The notes under the pieces were generated by a model, which did not search any database, was not told the origin of the DNA, and saw only the letters and a list, made by a program, of their open reading frames with translations. A DNA stretch of 64,000 bases, taken from assembly GCF_025996515.1 (NCBI RefSeq), contig NZ_BLRH01000034.1, positions 992,001 to 1,056,000 on the forward strand, written 5' to 3'. Position numbers and translations under genes: made by a program. How positions within the stretch are numbered: the stretch's first letter is position 1; every line of letters starts with the position of its first letter. Source of the stretch: Rhizohabitans arisaemae. GTDB lineage: Bacteria; Actinomycetota; Actinomycetes; Streptosporangiales; Streptosporangiaceae. Of this stretch, positions 26,268-37,106 are shown one piece after another.

Positions 26268-26727
26268 GACGTGTTCCTCTCTGTTGCTCTTCCTTTGTTC
26301 CGTTCGGATGTCCTCATCCTGTCGGACATACCTGACATCTTCTGGCAGGAATGTCCGAGCACAATGTGTGAACCTCCGGAGACGGTGACCGTCCGGATGG
26401 ACCAGGGGCTCCGGACCAAGCCCGACCGGACTCTCGGCGTCCTCGCCTATGCCGTCTGGGCCGAGACGCGGCGCCGCGAGAGATTCGCCCACGCCGAGCA
26501 GGACCGAACACCTGCCCGGTACGGCCTGGGCGGCCCAAGCCTCGAACCGAACGCATAACCCGGAAGGCCACCTTCCGCGCACAGGCCCGGGCCCGTCTCC
26601 GGAAGGCGACGGTGAGCGACCCGGCACAGCCCGTACCCACCTGGCTTGTCCCGGTTTATCGTGATCTTTCCGGCATATAGGTAAGACGGCTGGAACACGT
26701 AGGAATGCGATGGCAAGGAGCACGCCG
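26268..26727. other. Intergenic region upstream of acdS
   Basis: Divergent promoter region for the VOC protein and ACC deaminase. A -10-like CATATA lies near 26673 with AT-rich sequence around it. Short open frames exist but none has a ribosome site or similarity. Confidence 0.45.
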
Positions 26728-27735
26728 ATGACCCTGGACTCGTTCGCCCGGTACCCCCTGCTGTTCGGGCCCTCCCCCGTGCACCCGCTGGAACGGCTCA
26801 CCGCCCACCTCGACGGTGCCCGGATCTGGGCCAAGCGGGAGGACGTCAACTCGGGCCTCGCCTTCGGCGGCAACAAGACGCGCAAGCTGGAGTACCTGGT
26901 CGCCGACGCCCTCACCGAGGGCGCGGACACCCTGGTGTCCATCGGCGGGGTCCAGTCCAACCACACCCGCCAGGTCGCCGCGGCCGCCGCCAGGGCCGGG
27001 ATGAAGGCCGTCCTGGTCCAGGAGAGCTGGGTGGACTGGCCCGACTCGATCTACGACCGGGTGGGCAACATCCAGCTCTCCCGGATACTCGGCGCCGACG
27101 TCCGCCTGGTCCGCGCCGGGTTCGGCATCGAGTTCAAGGAGAGCTGGGAGCAGGCGATCGCCGACGTCCAGGCCGCGGGGAACGTCCCGTACGCGATTCC
27201 GGCGGGCGCCTCCGACCACCGGCTCGGCGGGCTCGGGTTCGCCGGCTGGATCGTGGAGCTGGAGCGCCAGGAGCGTGAGCTCGGCGTCTTCTTCGACACG
27301 GTGATCGTCGCCTCGGGCACCGGGAGCACCCAGGCCGGGATGATCGCCGGAAACGCGCTGAGCGAGCGGCCCCGGCGCATCCTCGGCGTCGACATCACCG
27401 CCACCCCCGAGCAGACCCTCGCCCAGGTGGCCAGGATCGCCCGGGCCACCGCCGAGCTGATCGGCGTCGAGCGGGAGATCGCCGACGAGGAGATCGAGCT
27501 CGACCTCCGGTACCACGGCGGGATCTACGGGATCCCCGACGAGGCCACCCTGGACGCCATCCGCACCGTGGCCCGGCTGGAAGGGATGATCACCGACCCG
27601 GTCTACGAGGGGAAGTCCATGGCCGCGGTGATCGACCTGGTCTCCCGGGGCGAGATCGCGCCGGACTCCACCGTCCTCTACGCCCACCTCGGCGGGCAAC
27701 CGGCGATCAACGGCTACAGCGCCGTCCTCGGCTGA
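26728..27735 (+). CDS. acdS: 1-aminocyclopropane-1-carboxylate deaminase
   Basis: A 335-residue PLP fold-II enzyme, the normal length. The PLP lysine is in [47 protein letters not shown] and [15 protein letters not shown] are closely ACC-deaminase-like. The glutamate in DPVYEGKSM and the leucine in [10 protein letters not shown] are the two residues that separate true ACC deaminase from D-cysteine desulfhydrase. It converts ACC to 2-oxobutyrate and ammonia, lowering plant ethylene. AAGGAG at 26714-26719 selects ATG 26728 over the ATG at 26710. No Lrp-type AcdR regulator is next to it. Confidence 0.92.
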   Translation: MTLDSFARYPLLFGPSPVHPLERLTAHLDGARIWAKREDVNSGLAFGGNKTRKLEYLVADALTEGADTLVSIGGVQSNHTRQVAAAAARAGMKAVLVQESWVDWPDSIYDRVGNIQLSRILGADVRLVRAGFGIEFKESWEQAIADVQAAGNVPYAIPAGASDHRLGGLGFAGWIVELERQERELGVFFDTVIVASGTGSTQAGMIAGNALSERPRRILGVDITATPEQTLAQVARIARATAELIGVEREIADEEIELDLRYHGGIYGIPDEATLDAIRTVARLEGMITDPVYEGKSMAAVIDLVSRGEIAPDSTVLYAHLGGQPAINGYSAVLG

Positions 27736-27983
27736 CCGCGCGAGCACCCGGCGAGCGGCTCCCGGGAACCCGTCTCACCTTCCCGTCGACCTGATCACAA
27801 TCGCTCCCGCGCCCGGTCCGGTCCCCAGGCCGGAGTCGGGTACGGGCCGCACCGGGCCGCTCGGAAGGCGCGTCCGGCGCTCGTGCCGCCGCAGGCCGTA
27901 CCGGCCCCATAGGACCCAGGCATACCGCCGCAAGCGGACGGTGCCGTCCGGCCAACCCGAGGGCGCCTAATATCGTGTGGCGC

Positions 27984-29369
<1,386 letters not shown>

Positions 29370-29396
29370 AGTGAGACACCCGTTTATTCTTGAAGG

Positions 29397-29450
29397 ATGA
29401 GCGAAGTCCTGTTCACCGTGCGCCGGTACGCCACCGCGCCGGACATCTGA
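29397..29450 (+). CDS. 17-codon upstream mini-ORF (possible leader peptide)
   Basis: MSEVLFTVRRYATAPDI, with GAAGG directly before the ATG and a TATTCT-like -10 just upstream. It ends 24 bases before a strong hairpin (29474-29507) that precedes the antiporter operon. Position and size suggest an attenuator leader peptide, but it could be a fortuitous ORF. Confidence 0.35.
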   Translation: MSEVLFTVRRYATAPDI

Positions 29451-29473
29451 CCCGTACTTCGCCCCGCACCACC

Positions 29474-29507
29474 GGCGGCCATCCCACCACGGCTTGGGAC
29501 GGCCGCC
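29474..29507 (+). terminator. Strong hairpin: lpdA terminator or attenuator
   Basis: Stem GGCGGCC/GGCCGCC extended inside by TCCCA/TGGGA, followed by TTTC. It lies between the mini-ORF and the antiporter genes with no clear promoter after it, so read-through control is plausible. Confidence 0.65.
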
Positions 29508-29537
29508 TTTCGACCCCATCACCACACGGAGACTCCC

Positions 29538-30023
29538 ATGGAGCCCACAGCCCACCCCCGCATGACAGCCCTTCCCGGAGTGGGCGTCCGCTACGACCTG
29601 ATCACCGGCGGCGGGCACCATGTCTCCGTCGTCGCCCATCAGGACGGGCGCCGTTTCCTCGCCTTCCACGACCCAGAAGACGACGACAACTGTAAGGACA
29701 CCGTGCCACTCGCCCCCCATGAATCCGCCGCCCTTGCCCGCCTCCTCATCCCGGATCCGGTGGTGAACCTCCATCACGACATCGAGATCGACCTCGTCAC
29801 AGAACAGATCCCGATATGCGCAGGCTCCCCCTACTCCGGCCGCACCCTGGGCGACACCCAGGCGCGCAGCCGTACCGGTGCCTCCATCGTGGCCGTGCTC
29901 CGCAGGACCGGAGCCGTGCCATCCCCCACCCCGGACTTCCGATTCGCCACCGGCGACACCCTCGTCGTCGTGGGCACCCGCGAGGGCGTGGACGCCGTCG
30001 CGGAATTGATCACTGGAGGATAG
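29538..30023 (+). CDS. K+/H+ antiporter regulatory subunit (KhtT-like, TrkA-C)
   Basis: A 161-residue cytoplasmic protein. The N-terminal domain includes GVGVRYDLITGGGHHVSVVAH; residues about 80-160 form a TrkA-C (RCK-C) domain with the pattern LGDTQARSRTGASIVAVLRR and TGDTLVVVGTREGVDAVAEL. In KhtTU such a subunit binds a nucleotide (c-di-AMP in Bacillus) and gates the antiporter. It sits six bases before the transporter gene, confirming the pair. ATG 29538 follows CGGAGA. Confidence 0.85.
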   Translation: MEPTAHPRMTALPGVGVRYDLITGGGHHVSVVAHQDGRRFLAFHDPEDDDNCKDTVPLAPHESAALARLLIPDPVVNLHHDIEIDLVTEQIPICAGSPYSGRTLGDTQARSRTGASIVAVLRRTGAVPSPTPDFRFATGDTLVVVGTREGVDAVAELITGG

Positions 30024-30029
30024 CTCCCT

Positions 30030-31304
30030 GTGCATGGGACCACCGCTCTGCTCATCGAACTCGGCGCCATCCTTCTCGCGCTCGGCCTGCTCGGCCGGAT
30101 CGCCGCCCGGCTCGGGCTCTCCCCCATCCCCCTCTACCTCCTCGCCGGCCTGGCCTTCGGCCACGGGGGCATCCTCCCCCTCAACGCCAGCGAGGAGTTC
30201 GTCGCCACCGGCGCCGAGATCGGCGTCATCCTCCTGCTTCTCCTCCTCGGCCTCGAATACACCGCCGCCGAACTCGTCACCACCCTTAAGACCCAGTACC
30301 CGTCGGGCCTGGTCGACCTCGTCCTCAACGCCATCCCCGGCGCCGCCGTCGCCCTGATCCTCGGCTGGGGCCCGGTCGCCGCCGTCGTCCTCGCCGGCGT
30401 CACCTGGATCTCCTCCTCCGGAGTGATCGCCAAAGTCCTCGGCGACCTCGGGCGCCTGGGCAACCGGGAGACGCCCGTCATCCTCGGCATCCTCGTCATC
30501 GAGGACCTCGCCATGGCCGTCTACCTGCCGATTCTCACCGCCCTCCTCTCGGGCGTGAGCCTGGCGCGCGGCAGCCTCACGCTGGCGATCTCCCTCGCCG
30601 TCGTCGCCGTGGTGCTCTACTTCGCCCTCCGCCACGGGCGGCTGATCAGCCGCGCCGTCTCCTCCGACAACGCCGAGATGCTGCTGCTGGTCGTCCTCGG
30701 CCTCACCCTCCTGGTGGCCGGAGTCGCCCAGGACCTGCAGGTCTCCGCCGCCGTCGGCGCCTTCCTCGTCGGCATCGCCCTCTCCGGAGAGGTCGCCGAA
30801 GGCGCCCGCAACCTGCTCAGCCCCCTACGCGACCTGTTCGCCGCGGTCTTCTTCGTCTTCTTCGGGCTCAGCACCGATCCCGCCGACATCCCGCCGGTGA
30901 TCGTCCCGGCGCTGCTGCTCGCGATCGTCTCCATCTTCACCAAGATCGCCACCGGCTGGTACGCCGCGCGCCGCGCAGGGATCAAGGCCGGCGGACGCTG
31001 GCGCACCGGCGGCACCCTCGTCGCCCGCGGCGAGTTCTCCATCGTGATCGCCGGCCTCGCCGTCGCCGTCGAACCGCGCATCGGGCCCCTGGCCACCGCA
31101 TACGTGCTGATCCTGGTCGTCCTCGGCCCGCTCACCGCCCGCTGGACCGACCCCATAGCCAAACGGCTCACCCGGCGCGGCGCCACCGCGGCCCCCGTCG
31201 AACCGATACCGGCCCCGGCGCAGCCCTTCGAGGACGCCCTCCCGGCCGAGCCGATACAGCCCGCCGTGGTCAAGGCCGACGCGCCGACCCCGAACCATCC
31301 GTAG
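30030..31304 (+). CDS. CPA2-family K+(Na+)/H+ antiporter (KhtU-like)
   Basis: A 424-residue membrane protein with about 12 hydrophobic segments and a proline-rich cytoplasmic tail. CPA2 signatures: LGLSPIPLYLLAGLAFGHGG, EIGVILLLLLLGLEYTAAEL, the unwound-helix segment GVTWISSSGVIAKVL and ILGILVIEDLAMAVYLP with the essential acidic residue. It expels K+ (or Na+) in exchange for protons and is gated by the preceding TrkA-C protein. Start is GTG 30030; GGAGGATAG lies in the preceding stop region. Confidence 0.9.
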   Translation: MHGTTALLIELGAILLALGLLGRIAARLGLSPIPLYLLAGLAFGHGGILPLNASEEFVATGAEIGVILLLLLLGLEYTAAELVTTLKTQYPSGLVDLVLNAIPGAAVALILGWGPVAAVVLAGVTWISSSGVIAKVLGDLGRLGNRETPVILGILVIEDLAMAVYLPILTALLSGVSLARGSLTLAISLAVVAVVLYFALRHGRLISRAVSSDNAEMLLLVVLGLTLLVAGVAQDLQVSAAVGAFLVGIALSGEVAEGARNLLSPLRDLFAAVFFVFFGLSTDPADIPPVIVPALLLAIVSIFTKIATGWYAARRAGIKAGGRWRTGGTLVARGEFSIVIAGLAVAVEPRIGPLATAYVLILVVLGPLTARWTDPIAKRLTRRGATAAPVEPIPAPAQPFEDALPAEPIQPAVVKADAPTPNHP

Positions 31305-31441
31305 TCCGGCCTCCGCCGCCGACACCCGGTTCGATCCCACGGGCTGATCGCTTCATTCGTCGCCTCGCGCGATGTGGTCGTCGTGCGCACGTCACGTGCC
31401 CGCGCCTGTGCGCTCCGCACACCGACGTCGATCAACCCTGC

Positions 31442-31472
31442 GAGGGTGGCCTGGCATCACCAGGCCACCCTC
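31442..31472 (+). terminator. Rho-independent terminator after the antiporter operon
   Basis: Perfect 13-bp stem GAGGGTGGCCTGG/CCAGGCCACCCTC with a CATCA loop, followed by TTGT. It is 137 bases after the antiporter stop. The region 31305-31711 otherwise holds no gene. Confidence 0.9.
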
Positions 31473-31711
31473 TTGTCGTCGGGTGTTCTTGTTCAGTGAC
31501 AGCCGGACGCGCCTTCGCCGACAAGCCCGGCAAGGAGCTGAGAAGCATCAGATTCCGCCTTACCAGTCTGTTCGATACCTCGTGAACGGTCTTCAGCGCC
31601 GCGACTCCAAGCCCCCCTGTCGGCCCCTGCGGTTGGCGTATGTCCCACAATCCGCATACATCCGAATCGTCACCTGCAAGAACGGGCGCTACGGCCTCCG
31701 CTCTCGCCCGA

Positions 31712-32782
31712 TCAGGAACGCCCCTTCTCCTGCATCTCGACCCACCTGGCGTTTGGACGCCAAGGGCCGACAGCGACACCTACCGTGCCCGGCGTATCGC
31801 CGCCGAACACCACGTGCACATACCAGGAGTCGGGAACATCCTCTGGCTTACGAGGGTGGTCGACGTAGGCCCAATCACCGTTCCCGGGGTTCGGACCCGG
31901 TCGATCGATGGGATTGGTGTCGTAGAAGTCGACCGTGGCGCCCCGCCGCTGGATTATCTCCTTCAACTCACCGACTCTCAGATAGGCGTAGGTCCTCGGG
32001 TCGTGGGGGTTCGGGGGTTCGACCGGCTCACCCTCCAAGATCTCCCCTGAAGCGCTGACGTCGCCGATGAACGTGTACCGCTCATCGGGTTTGGGGGCGC
32101 GGCCGAAGTGCAGTTCCAGGGGGACCTTCAGGTCAAGGGGGACGCGGATCGTACTGACGCACCAGTGGTTGCCGCACTCAGGATTGTCATCGTTCAACCG
32201 CCCGACCCTACCGTTGCTGCGTTTGCCCTCTCTGCGCTCCTTCATCTCCTCCGGGGTGAGCTCGACGATCCGGTAGACGCCTTCCTCCACCTTTTCGTAG
32301 GTGAACCCCGCCATCTTGGCGGCCTCCTTAGCGCGTCCCTGAGGAAGAACACTGACCAGCTTTCCGACCAGACTCGGTGAGGCGGGACTCATCCGGATGG
32401 CCACGTCGAGCCCGTGCACCGCGAACTCCGTGCGGTAGCGCTGAGGGTCGACGGCCGGGTCCTTGATCGTGACGTCGATGTAGTCGCCTTCCCCGAAGAC
32501 GGCCGGTGCCAGGCTCGCACCAACCTGGACGGGGCCATCCTGACCGGGGGCCAAAACCATGGGCACGGCGAAGGCCCCCCCGACCACCAGGGCGGTCAAC
32601 GGCGCGGCCATCACCCATCGGCGCTTCGACCGTCGCCGCCGCTCGCTCGCCGACGACACGGGTCGGGAACCGCCGACGATCTCCTGGAGGGTCGCGGACA
32701 GCCCCGGTGTGTCCGCACGCACATGCCTGGCCGGGTCATGTGCTTCGAGAAGGTTCCTCAGCTCTGTGATGTCGTCGTTCAT
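31712..32782 (-). CDS. CU044_5270-family membrane protein, partner of ECF sigma factor
   Basis: A 356-residue protein: a short cytoplasmic N-terminus (MNDDITELRNLLEAHDPARH), one membrane helix at about residues 58-78, and a large extracytoplasmic domain with the cysteine pair ECGNHWC. Actinobacterial proteins of this layout (CU044_5270 family) lie directly after SigE-type ECF sigma genes and may act as their regulator, although a ZAS anti-sigma motif (HxxxCxxC) is absent. AAGGAGA precedes ATG 32782. Its start overlaps the sigma gene's stop by four bases. Confidence 0.8.
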   Translation of the reverse strand: MNDDITELRNLLEAHDPARHVRADTPGLSATLQEIVGGSRPVSSASERRRRSKRRWVMAAPLTALVVGGAFAVPMVLAPGQDGPVQVGASLAPAVFGEGDYIDVTIKDPAVDPQRYRTEFAVHGLDVAIRMSPASPSLVGKLVSVLPQGRAKEAAKMAGFTYEKVEEGVYRIVELTPEEMKERREGKRSNGRVGRLNDDNPECGNHWCVSTIRVPLDLKVPLELHFGRAPKPDERYTFIGDVSASGEILEGEPVEPPNPHDPRTYAYLRVGELKEIIQRRGATVDFYDTNPIDRPGPNPGNGDWAYVDHPRKPEDVPDSWYVHVVFGGDTPGTVGVAVGPWRPNARWVEMQEKGRS

Positions 32783-33324
32783 ACGGCGGTCTCCTTGTAC
32801 GAGGGTCGGCGGGTCGCGACCGTGGCCTCGGGTTGGTCCCCGAGCAGCCGCCGTAATCGCCGTCGTGCCCGATGCAGCCGCATCGCCGCCGTCGGCCTGG
32901 AGCACCCGGCGACTGCGGCGGCCTCACGCAGGTCGAGTCCCTCCCAGCTGACGAGCAGCACCAGCTCCCGATCGCGTTCGCCCAAGTCGTTGAGCGCCGC
33001 CACCGCCGCGATCCGCGCGGCCACCGCGCCGGCGTGATCGGCTTCGACACCGTTCCCCAGGTCGGGGCCGAGCCAGGTGGCGATTCCGTTCCGTCGTTCG
33101 TCCTTTCTGACGAGGTTCAGCACGAGGTTCTTCGCGGTGATGTACAGCCAGGGCAGGGGCCGGTCGGCGGGGACGCGGTCGAACTTCTCCCAGGCGATCC
33201 GGAACGTCTCCGCGGCGATGTCCGGGGCGTCCGCCGGGCCGACCCGCCGCCAGGCGTACCGCAGCACCGACTCGTAGTGCTCTTCGAACAGGCTGGTGAA
33301 ACCGGCCTCATCGCGCACAACCAC
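32779..33324 (-). CDS. ECF RNA polymerase sigma factor
   Basis: A 181-residue sigma factor. Region 2 is FEEHYESVLRYAWRRVG through DIAAETFRIAWEKFD and RPLPWLYITAKNLVLN; region 4 is DRELVLLVSWEGLDLREAAAVAGCSRPTAAMRLHRARRRLRRLL, with the HTH that reads the -35. Promoter specificity is unknown. GTG/ATG choice gives the N-terminus MVVRDEAG. It forms a translationally coupled pair with the CU044_5270-type gene downstream. Confidence 0.9.
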   Translation of the reverse strand: MVVRDEAGFTSLFEEHYESVLRYAWRRVGPADAPDIAAETFRIAWEKFDRVPADRPLPWLYITAKNLVLNLVRKDERRNGIATWLGPDLGNGVEADHAGAVAARIAAVAALNDLGERDRELVLLVSWEGLDLREAAAVAGCSRPTAAMRLHRARRRLRRLLGDQPEATVATRRPSYKETAV

Positions 33325-33467
33325 TCAAGCTCCGTCTCCTATCCGACAGTCGGCGCATCCGAGCGCCGTCTACCTTGTAGGTGTCGCGAGATCGCCGGAT
33401 ATCACCGGCGGCCGTACGAATGGAATCCTTGACCGCCCGAACGGGGTCGTGCCACGCCCTCTGGGGG

Positions 33468-34661
33468 TCAACGGGACAGGACGAGGAAGGAGACCGGCGT
33501 CGACGGCAGCTCGACCCGTTCGCGCACCGACCCGTCGGCCACGTCGACGAAGATCATGGTCGGACTCGGCTTGAGCAGGACGATCAACCCGCCGGGGTGG
33601 AGTTCACCCCGTTCTCCGCAGACGGTGTCGTTCCCGCGATGCTCCGTTCCCCCTCTCCTGGTCGCCGCGAGCACGGTGTGCGTTCCGGAGCCGAGGTCCA
33701 CCGCCAGCAGCCCCGTGGCGTACAGGCAGCTTCCGAGGACGTAGAGCCGACCGCTCCCCCGATCCACCGCCATCTCCATCACGTGATTGCGGGCCAGGGG
33801 TGCGATGTCCAGGCGCCTGTGCACCCGCCCGTCCGGCGTCAGTTCCACGATCTCGGTCCCACCCGTGGTGGCGTAACGCAGCCCGTCAAAACGCAGCACC
33901 CCGCCGTGCAGCCCGACGCAGCCGTGATCCGGCGACTCCTCAGCGCACTGTGACAGCCGGTCGCTCTCCGGCAGCCGCTTGATCCCGTCGCCGCCGATCC
34001 GGTAGACCTCCAGCCCCGTGGTGTCATGGCCGTGGTAACTCACCCAGAGCCGTCGCTCGTCGTCGTCAAGGTCGGCGGAGAACGGCAGCCAGGTCCTCCC
34101 CTTGGCCACGCGCAGCCTCTCCCGGCGAAGCACCTCGCCGGTGACCGGGTCGGCCACGCTCATGATCGGAGCCCAGCCCTTCCCATCCCGCGCGACACCG
34201 AGCAGATGGAGACGGCCGGTCCGCTTCCCGCGGACCATCACCTGGTAGGTGTCGGACGCCGTCAACGGTATGCGTTTGCGGATCTCCAGCGAGCCGGGGT
34301 CGACCACCACCACGCTCTGCGGCCTCGCCGGTTGCGACGTGGGAAACGGCAGCTTCTTCTCGGTGAGCACCTGCACCGAACTCCCGTCCGGTACCGCTGT
34401 GATCGCATACGACGGAGACTGCTCACCGGCGACCTCGGCCAGCCGCCGACCGGCGACGACGCCTCGCCCCAGCTCCACCGCGACCAGCCGGTTGTCGTCC
34501 AGCAGCGTGTAGACGACCACCCCCGGACGGCGGGCCTCCGTCGCCGGCGACGACGCCGTGGCCGAAGGGCTCTCCGGCGTCCCGGCGGAGCAGGCCGCCG
34601 AGACGAGCAGCGACAAGGCGAGCGCCACCCGGCTCCCGGCACCGAACGTCTTCCCGCGCAA
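33468..34661 (-). CDS. Lipoprotein/exported beta-propeller-like protein
   Basis: A 397-residue exported protein starting at TTG 34661 with GGAGAGAGG eight bases upstream. The signal peptide core is VALALSLLVSAAC; the cysteine suggests lipid anchoring, although Ser at -3 makes the lipobox atypical. The mature part contains repeated blades of the type VVVYTLLDDNRLVAVELG, VVVVDPGSLEIRKRIPL, LWVSYHGHDTTGLEVYRI, LYVLGSCLYATGLLAVDLG and MIFVDVADGSVRERVEL, so a seven-bladed WD/YVTN-like propeller is likely. It may be a surface sensor or binding protein. It lies behind the ECF sigma gene but is separated by 143 bases. Confidence 0.75.
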   Translation of the reverse strand: MRGKTFGAGSRVALALSLLVSAACSAGTPESPSATASSPATEARRPGVVVYTLLDDNRLVAVELGRGVVAGRRLAEVAGEQSPSYAITAVPDGSSVQVLTEKKLPFPTSQPARPQSVVVVDPGSLEIRKRIPLTASDTYQVMVRGKRTGRLHLLGVARDGKGWAPIMSVADPVTGEVLRRERLRVAKGRTWLPFSADLDDDERRLWVSYHGHDTTGLEVYRIGGDGIKRLPESDRLSQCAEESPDHGCVGLHGGVLRFDGLRYATTGGTEIVELTPDGRVHRRLDIAPLARNHVMEMAVDRGSGRLYVLGSCLYATGLLAVDLGSGTHTVLAATRRGGTEHRGNDTVCGERGELHPGGLIVLLKPSPTMIFVDVADGSVRERVELPSTPVSFLVLSR

Positions 34662-35136
34662 CGAAGCACCTCTCTCCTCGGCCCCGCCTTCCCCGGCGTG
34701 ACGACGTCGCGGCACCTGCGGTTCTCCTCGGAAACCACAGAGGCGGGAAGCAGCCTGAGCGCCTTCCCGGCGATGTCGGTCGGTTTGTTGGATACCGACA
34801 ACGGTGGATCTGTTCAGTACGAACGCACGGCGCTCTCCGGGTGATCGGATGGTTTCCCTCCGGATTGCGACCGCCTGGCGACTGACCCGCGCCGCCGTCG
34901 TGTCACAGCCCGGGCGGCCTGCCTTACCGGCGGAAGGTGTCGCCTCGCCGGTTGGGGTACGGGCTGCGCCGGGCCGATCACCGGCATTCCTCGAAGCGGG
35001 TTGTGGCTGATTGCCCGGGGTCGGGCGATCGGTGCCGACCGTGATGTGCGGGAGAAATGACGAGAGGGCACCTTTACCGTACAGATCACAATATTTCGGC
35101 TTGCCTACCGCACATGATCTGTGTTCATATACACAC
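34662..35136. other. Divergent intergenic region (lipoprotein / DeoR)
   Basis: No gene is supported. AT-rich DNA from 35080 to 35136 holds the DeoR promoter: CATATA at 35126-35131 is 6 bases before the ATG, so that mRNA is likely leaderless. The partial palindrome GTGTTCATATACAC overlaps it and may be the DeoR autoregulatory site. Confidence 0.5.
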
Positions 35137-35895
35137 ATGGAAAGTGCGGAACGGCTTCAAGCGATCGTTCGGGTGTTGCAGACGACGGACAGTGTCGGGG
35201 TGACCGAACTCGCCGCGGAGCACGGCTGCTCGGAGATGACGATCCGGCGCGACCTCGACCAGCTCGCTCAGCAAGGAATCCTGCGCCGCGTCCGGGGCGG
35301 CGCCGTCAGCCTGCTGCTCCGCGGCGAGAACCCCCCTTTCGGCGTCCGGGAACTGGAGGCCCACGAAAGCAAGAAACGCATCGCCGCCTCGGTCGCGGAC
35401 CTCGTCAGCGACGGGGAGGCCGTCCTGCTGGACAGCGGCACGACCACCCTGGAGATCGCCAAACGCCTCGTGGACCGGCGGCTCACCGTGGTCCCGACGT
35501 CCCTGCAGAGCGCACAGGAGCTCAGCACCGCCCCCCGGATCAAACTGGTCATCCCCGGCGGGGAACTCCGGCAGGGCGAGCTCAACCTGGCCGGGCCGCT
35601 CACCGAAGCCGCCATCCGGGCGCTCCGCTTCGACACCGCGATCATCGGCTGCTGCGCCCTGTCCGCGGAGCACGGCATGACGTCCTTCGACCTCGACGAC
35701 GCGGCGGTCAAGCAGGCGGCCATCGCCTCGGCCCGCCGGGTGATCGCGGTCACCGACTCCTCGAAATTCTCCCGTACGGCGTTCGCCTTCGTCTGCGGGC
35801 TCGACCGCTTCGACTTGCTGGTGACCGACGAGGGAATCCCCGCCGAGCAACGCACAGCCTTCGAGGCCGCCGGTGTCGCGGTACGGATCGCATGA
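35137..35895 (+). CDS. DeoR-family sugar-metabolism type repressor
   Basis: A 252-residue regulator with the DeoR HTH (SVGVTELAAEHGCSEMTIRRDLDQLAQQGILRRVRGGA) and the DeoRC sugar-phosphate isomerase-like sensor domain (DGEAVLLDSGTTTLEIAKRL, IIGCCALSAEHGMTSFDLDDAAVKQA, DSSKF). Ligands are usually sugar phosphates. The start ATG 35137 has no ribosome site and a -10 just upstream. The stop overlaps the MFS gene by four bases, so the regulator probably controls that transporter. Confidence 0.9.
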   Translation: MESAERLQAIVRVLQTTDSVGVTELAAEHGCSEMTIRRDLDQLAQQGILRRVRGGAVSLLLRGENPPFGVRELEAHESKKRIAASVADLVSDGEAVLLDSGTTTLEIAKRLVDRRLTVVPTSLQSAQELSTAPRIKLVIPGGELRQGELNLAGPLTEAAIRALRFDTAIIGCCALSAEHGMTSFDLDDAAVKQAAIASARRVIAVTDSSKFSRTAFAFVCGLDRFDLLVTDEGIPAEQRTAFEAAGVAVRIA

Positions 35896-37106
35896 CCACC
35901 TCGTCAACGGTCGTCACCCCCGACGTGCGTGCGGTACGGCGTGCGCGGATCGCGGTGTACGGGTACTTCATCCTCGCCGGGGCCCTGATCGGGGTCTGGA
36001 CCGCGCGCATCCCCACGATCAAACAGGATCTCGGCCTCAGCGAAGGCCAGCTCGGCATCGCGCTCCTCGGCATGGCGGCCGGCGCCCTCACCGCCACCTT
36101 CGCCGTGGGCCGGCTCATCGACCGGTTCGGCAGCGCCCGGATCGTGGTCCCGGCCGGAGTCATCGGCTCGCTCCTGCTCGCGGCGCCCGGCTACGCGGGG
36201 AACGTCGGCGGCCTGTTCGCCGCGCTCTTCATCCTCTGCGTCATGCACAGCTCACTCGACGTGTCCATGAACGCCCACGCCGTCGAGGTGGAGCGCGCCC
36301 ACGGACGTCCCCTCATGTCCTCCTTCCACGCGGGCTTCAGCCTCGGCGGGTTCCTCGGCGCGGTCGCCGGAGCCCTCTTCGCCTCCCTGGGCGCCTCCGT
36401 CCCGGTGACGTTCTGGACGGCGGGCATCCTCTCCGCCGTGATATGCCTGCTCATCGGCCGGTTGCTGCTCCCCCGCACCGCCTCCCCGCACCAGGAGCCC
36501 AAAGCCAGGCCGGGAGGACGGCGCCTCAACGTCGGGGTGGTCCTGCTCGGCGGGCTCGCGCTCGCCGCGATGGTCAGCGAGGGCTCGGCCGCCGACTGGA
36601 GCGGGATCTACCTCTACGAGGACCTGAACGCCTCCGCAGGCCTGGCCGCCATGGGGTTCGCGGTGTTCTCCATCGCCATGACCGCCGGGCGGCTCGCCGG
36701 GGACCGGCTCGCCGAACTGCTCGGACCGGTACGGCTGGTGCGCGGCAGCGGCCTGCTCGCCGCCGCCGGACTCACCTTCGCCCTCCTGGTCGGGGAACCC
36801 ATCCCGGCGTTGATCGGCTTCGTCCTGTTCGGCTTCGGACTCGCCTGCATCGTGCCCCAGGTCTTCTCCGCGGCCGGGAACCGCGACCCGGCCCGCGCCG
36901 GGCAGGCCATCGCCCAGGTCGCCGGGATCGGCTACGCGGGCTTCCTCGGCGGACCCATCCTGATCGGCCTGGTCGCCGAGGTCACCGGCCTCCCCCTCGC
37001 CCTCGGCATCCCCGTCCTGCTCTCCCTCTTCGTCGTCGCGGCGGCCCCCGCCGTCCGGGGCGACCGGGCGGGCGGCCAAGCCCGGTCTGGGGGTGAGCCG
37101 GCCTGA
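35892..37106 (+). CDS. MFS transporter (YbjJ/FucP-like), DeoR-coupled
   Basis: A 404-residue protein with 12 hydrophobic segments. Features include YGYFILAGALIGVWTARIPTIKQDLGLSEGQLG, RLIDRFGSARIV (motif A) and SSFHAGFSLGGFLGAVAGA, typical of the YbjJ-like branch of MFS (sugar or unknown substrates). ATG 35892 overlaps the DeoR stop, showing translational coupling. A sugar-type substrate is inferred only from the regulator. Confidence 0.88.
   Translation: MTTSSTVVTPDVRAVRRARIAVYGYFILAGALIGVWTARIPTIKQDLGLSEGQLGIALLGMAAGALTATFAVGRLIDRFGSARIVVPAGVIGSLLLAAPGYAGNVGGLFAALFILCVMHSSLDVSMNAHAVEVERAHGRPLMSSFHAGFSLGGFLGAVAGALFASLGASVPVTFWTAGILSAVICLLIGRLLLPRTASPHQEPKARPGGRRLNVGVVLLGGLALAAMVSEGSAADWSGIYLYEDLNASAGLAAMGFAVFSIAMTAGRLAGDRLAELLGPVRLVRGSGLLAAAGLTFALLVGEPIPALIGFVLFGFGLACIVPQVFSAAGNRDPARAGQAIAQVAGIGYAGFLGGPILIGLVAEVTGLPLALGIPVLLSLFVVAAAPAVRGDRAGGQARSGGEPA

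Noticed and set aside
26364-26558. Short open frame starting MCEPPETVTVRMDQ
   Set aside because: No ribosome site, no recognisable family, and composition like the surrounding non-coding DNA.
31321-31346. GGTTCGATCC resembling a tRNA T-arm
   Set aside because: No acceptor, D or anticodon stems can be built around it and the T-stem itself mispairs.
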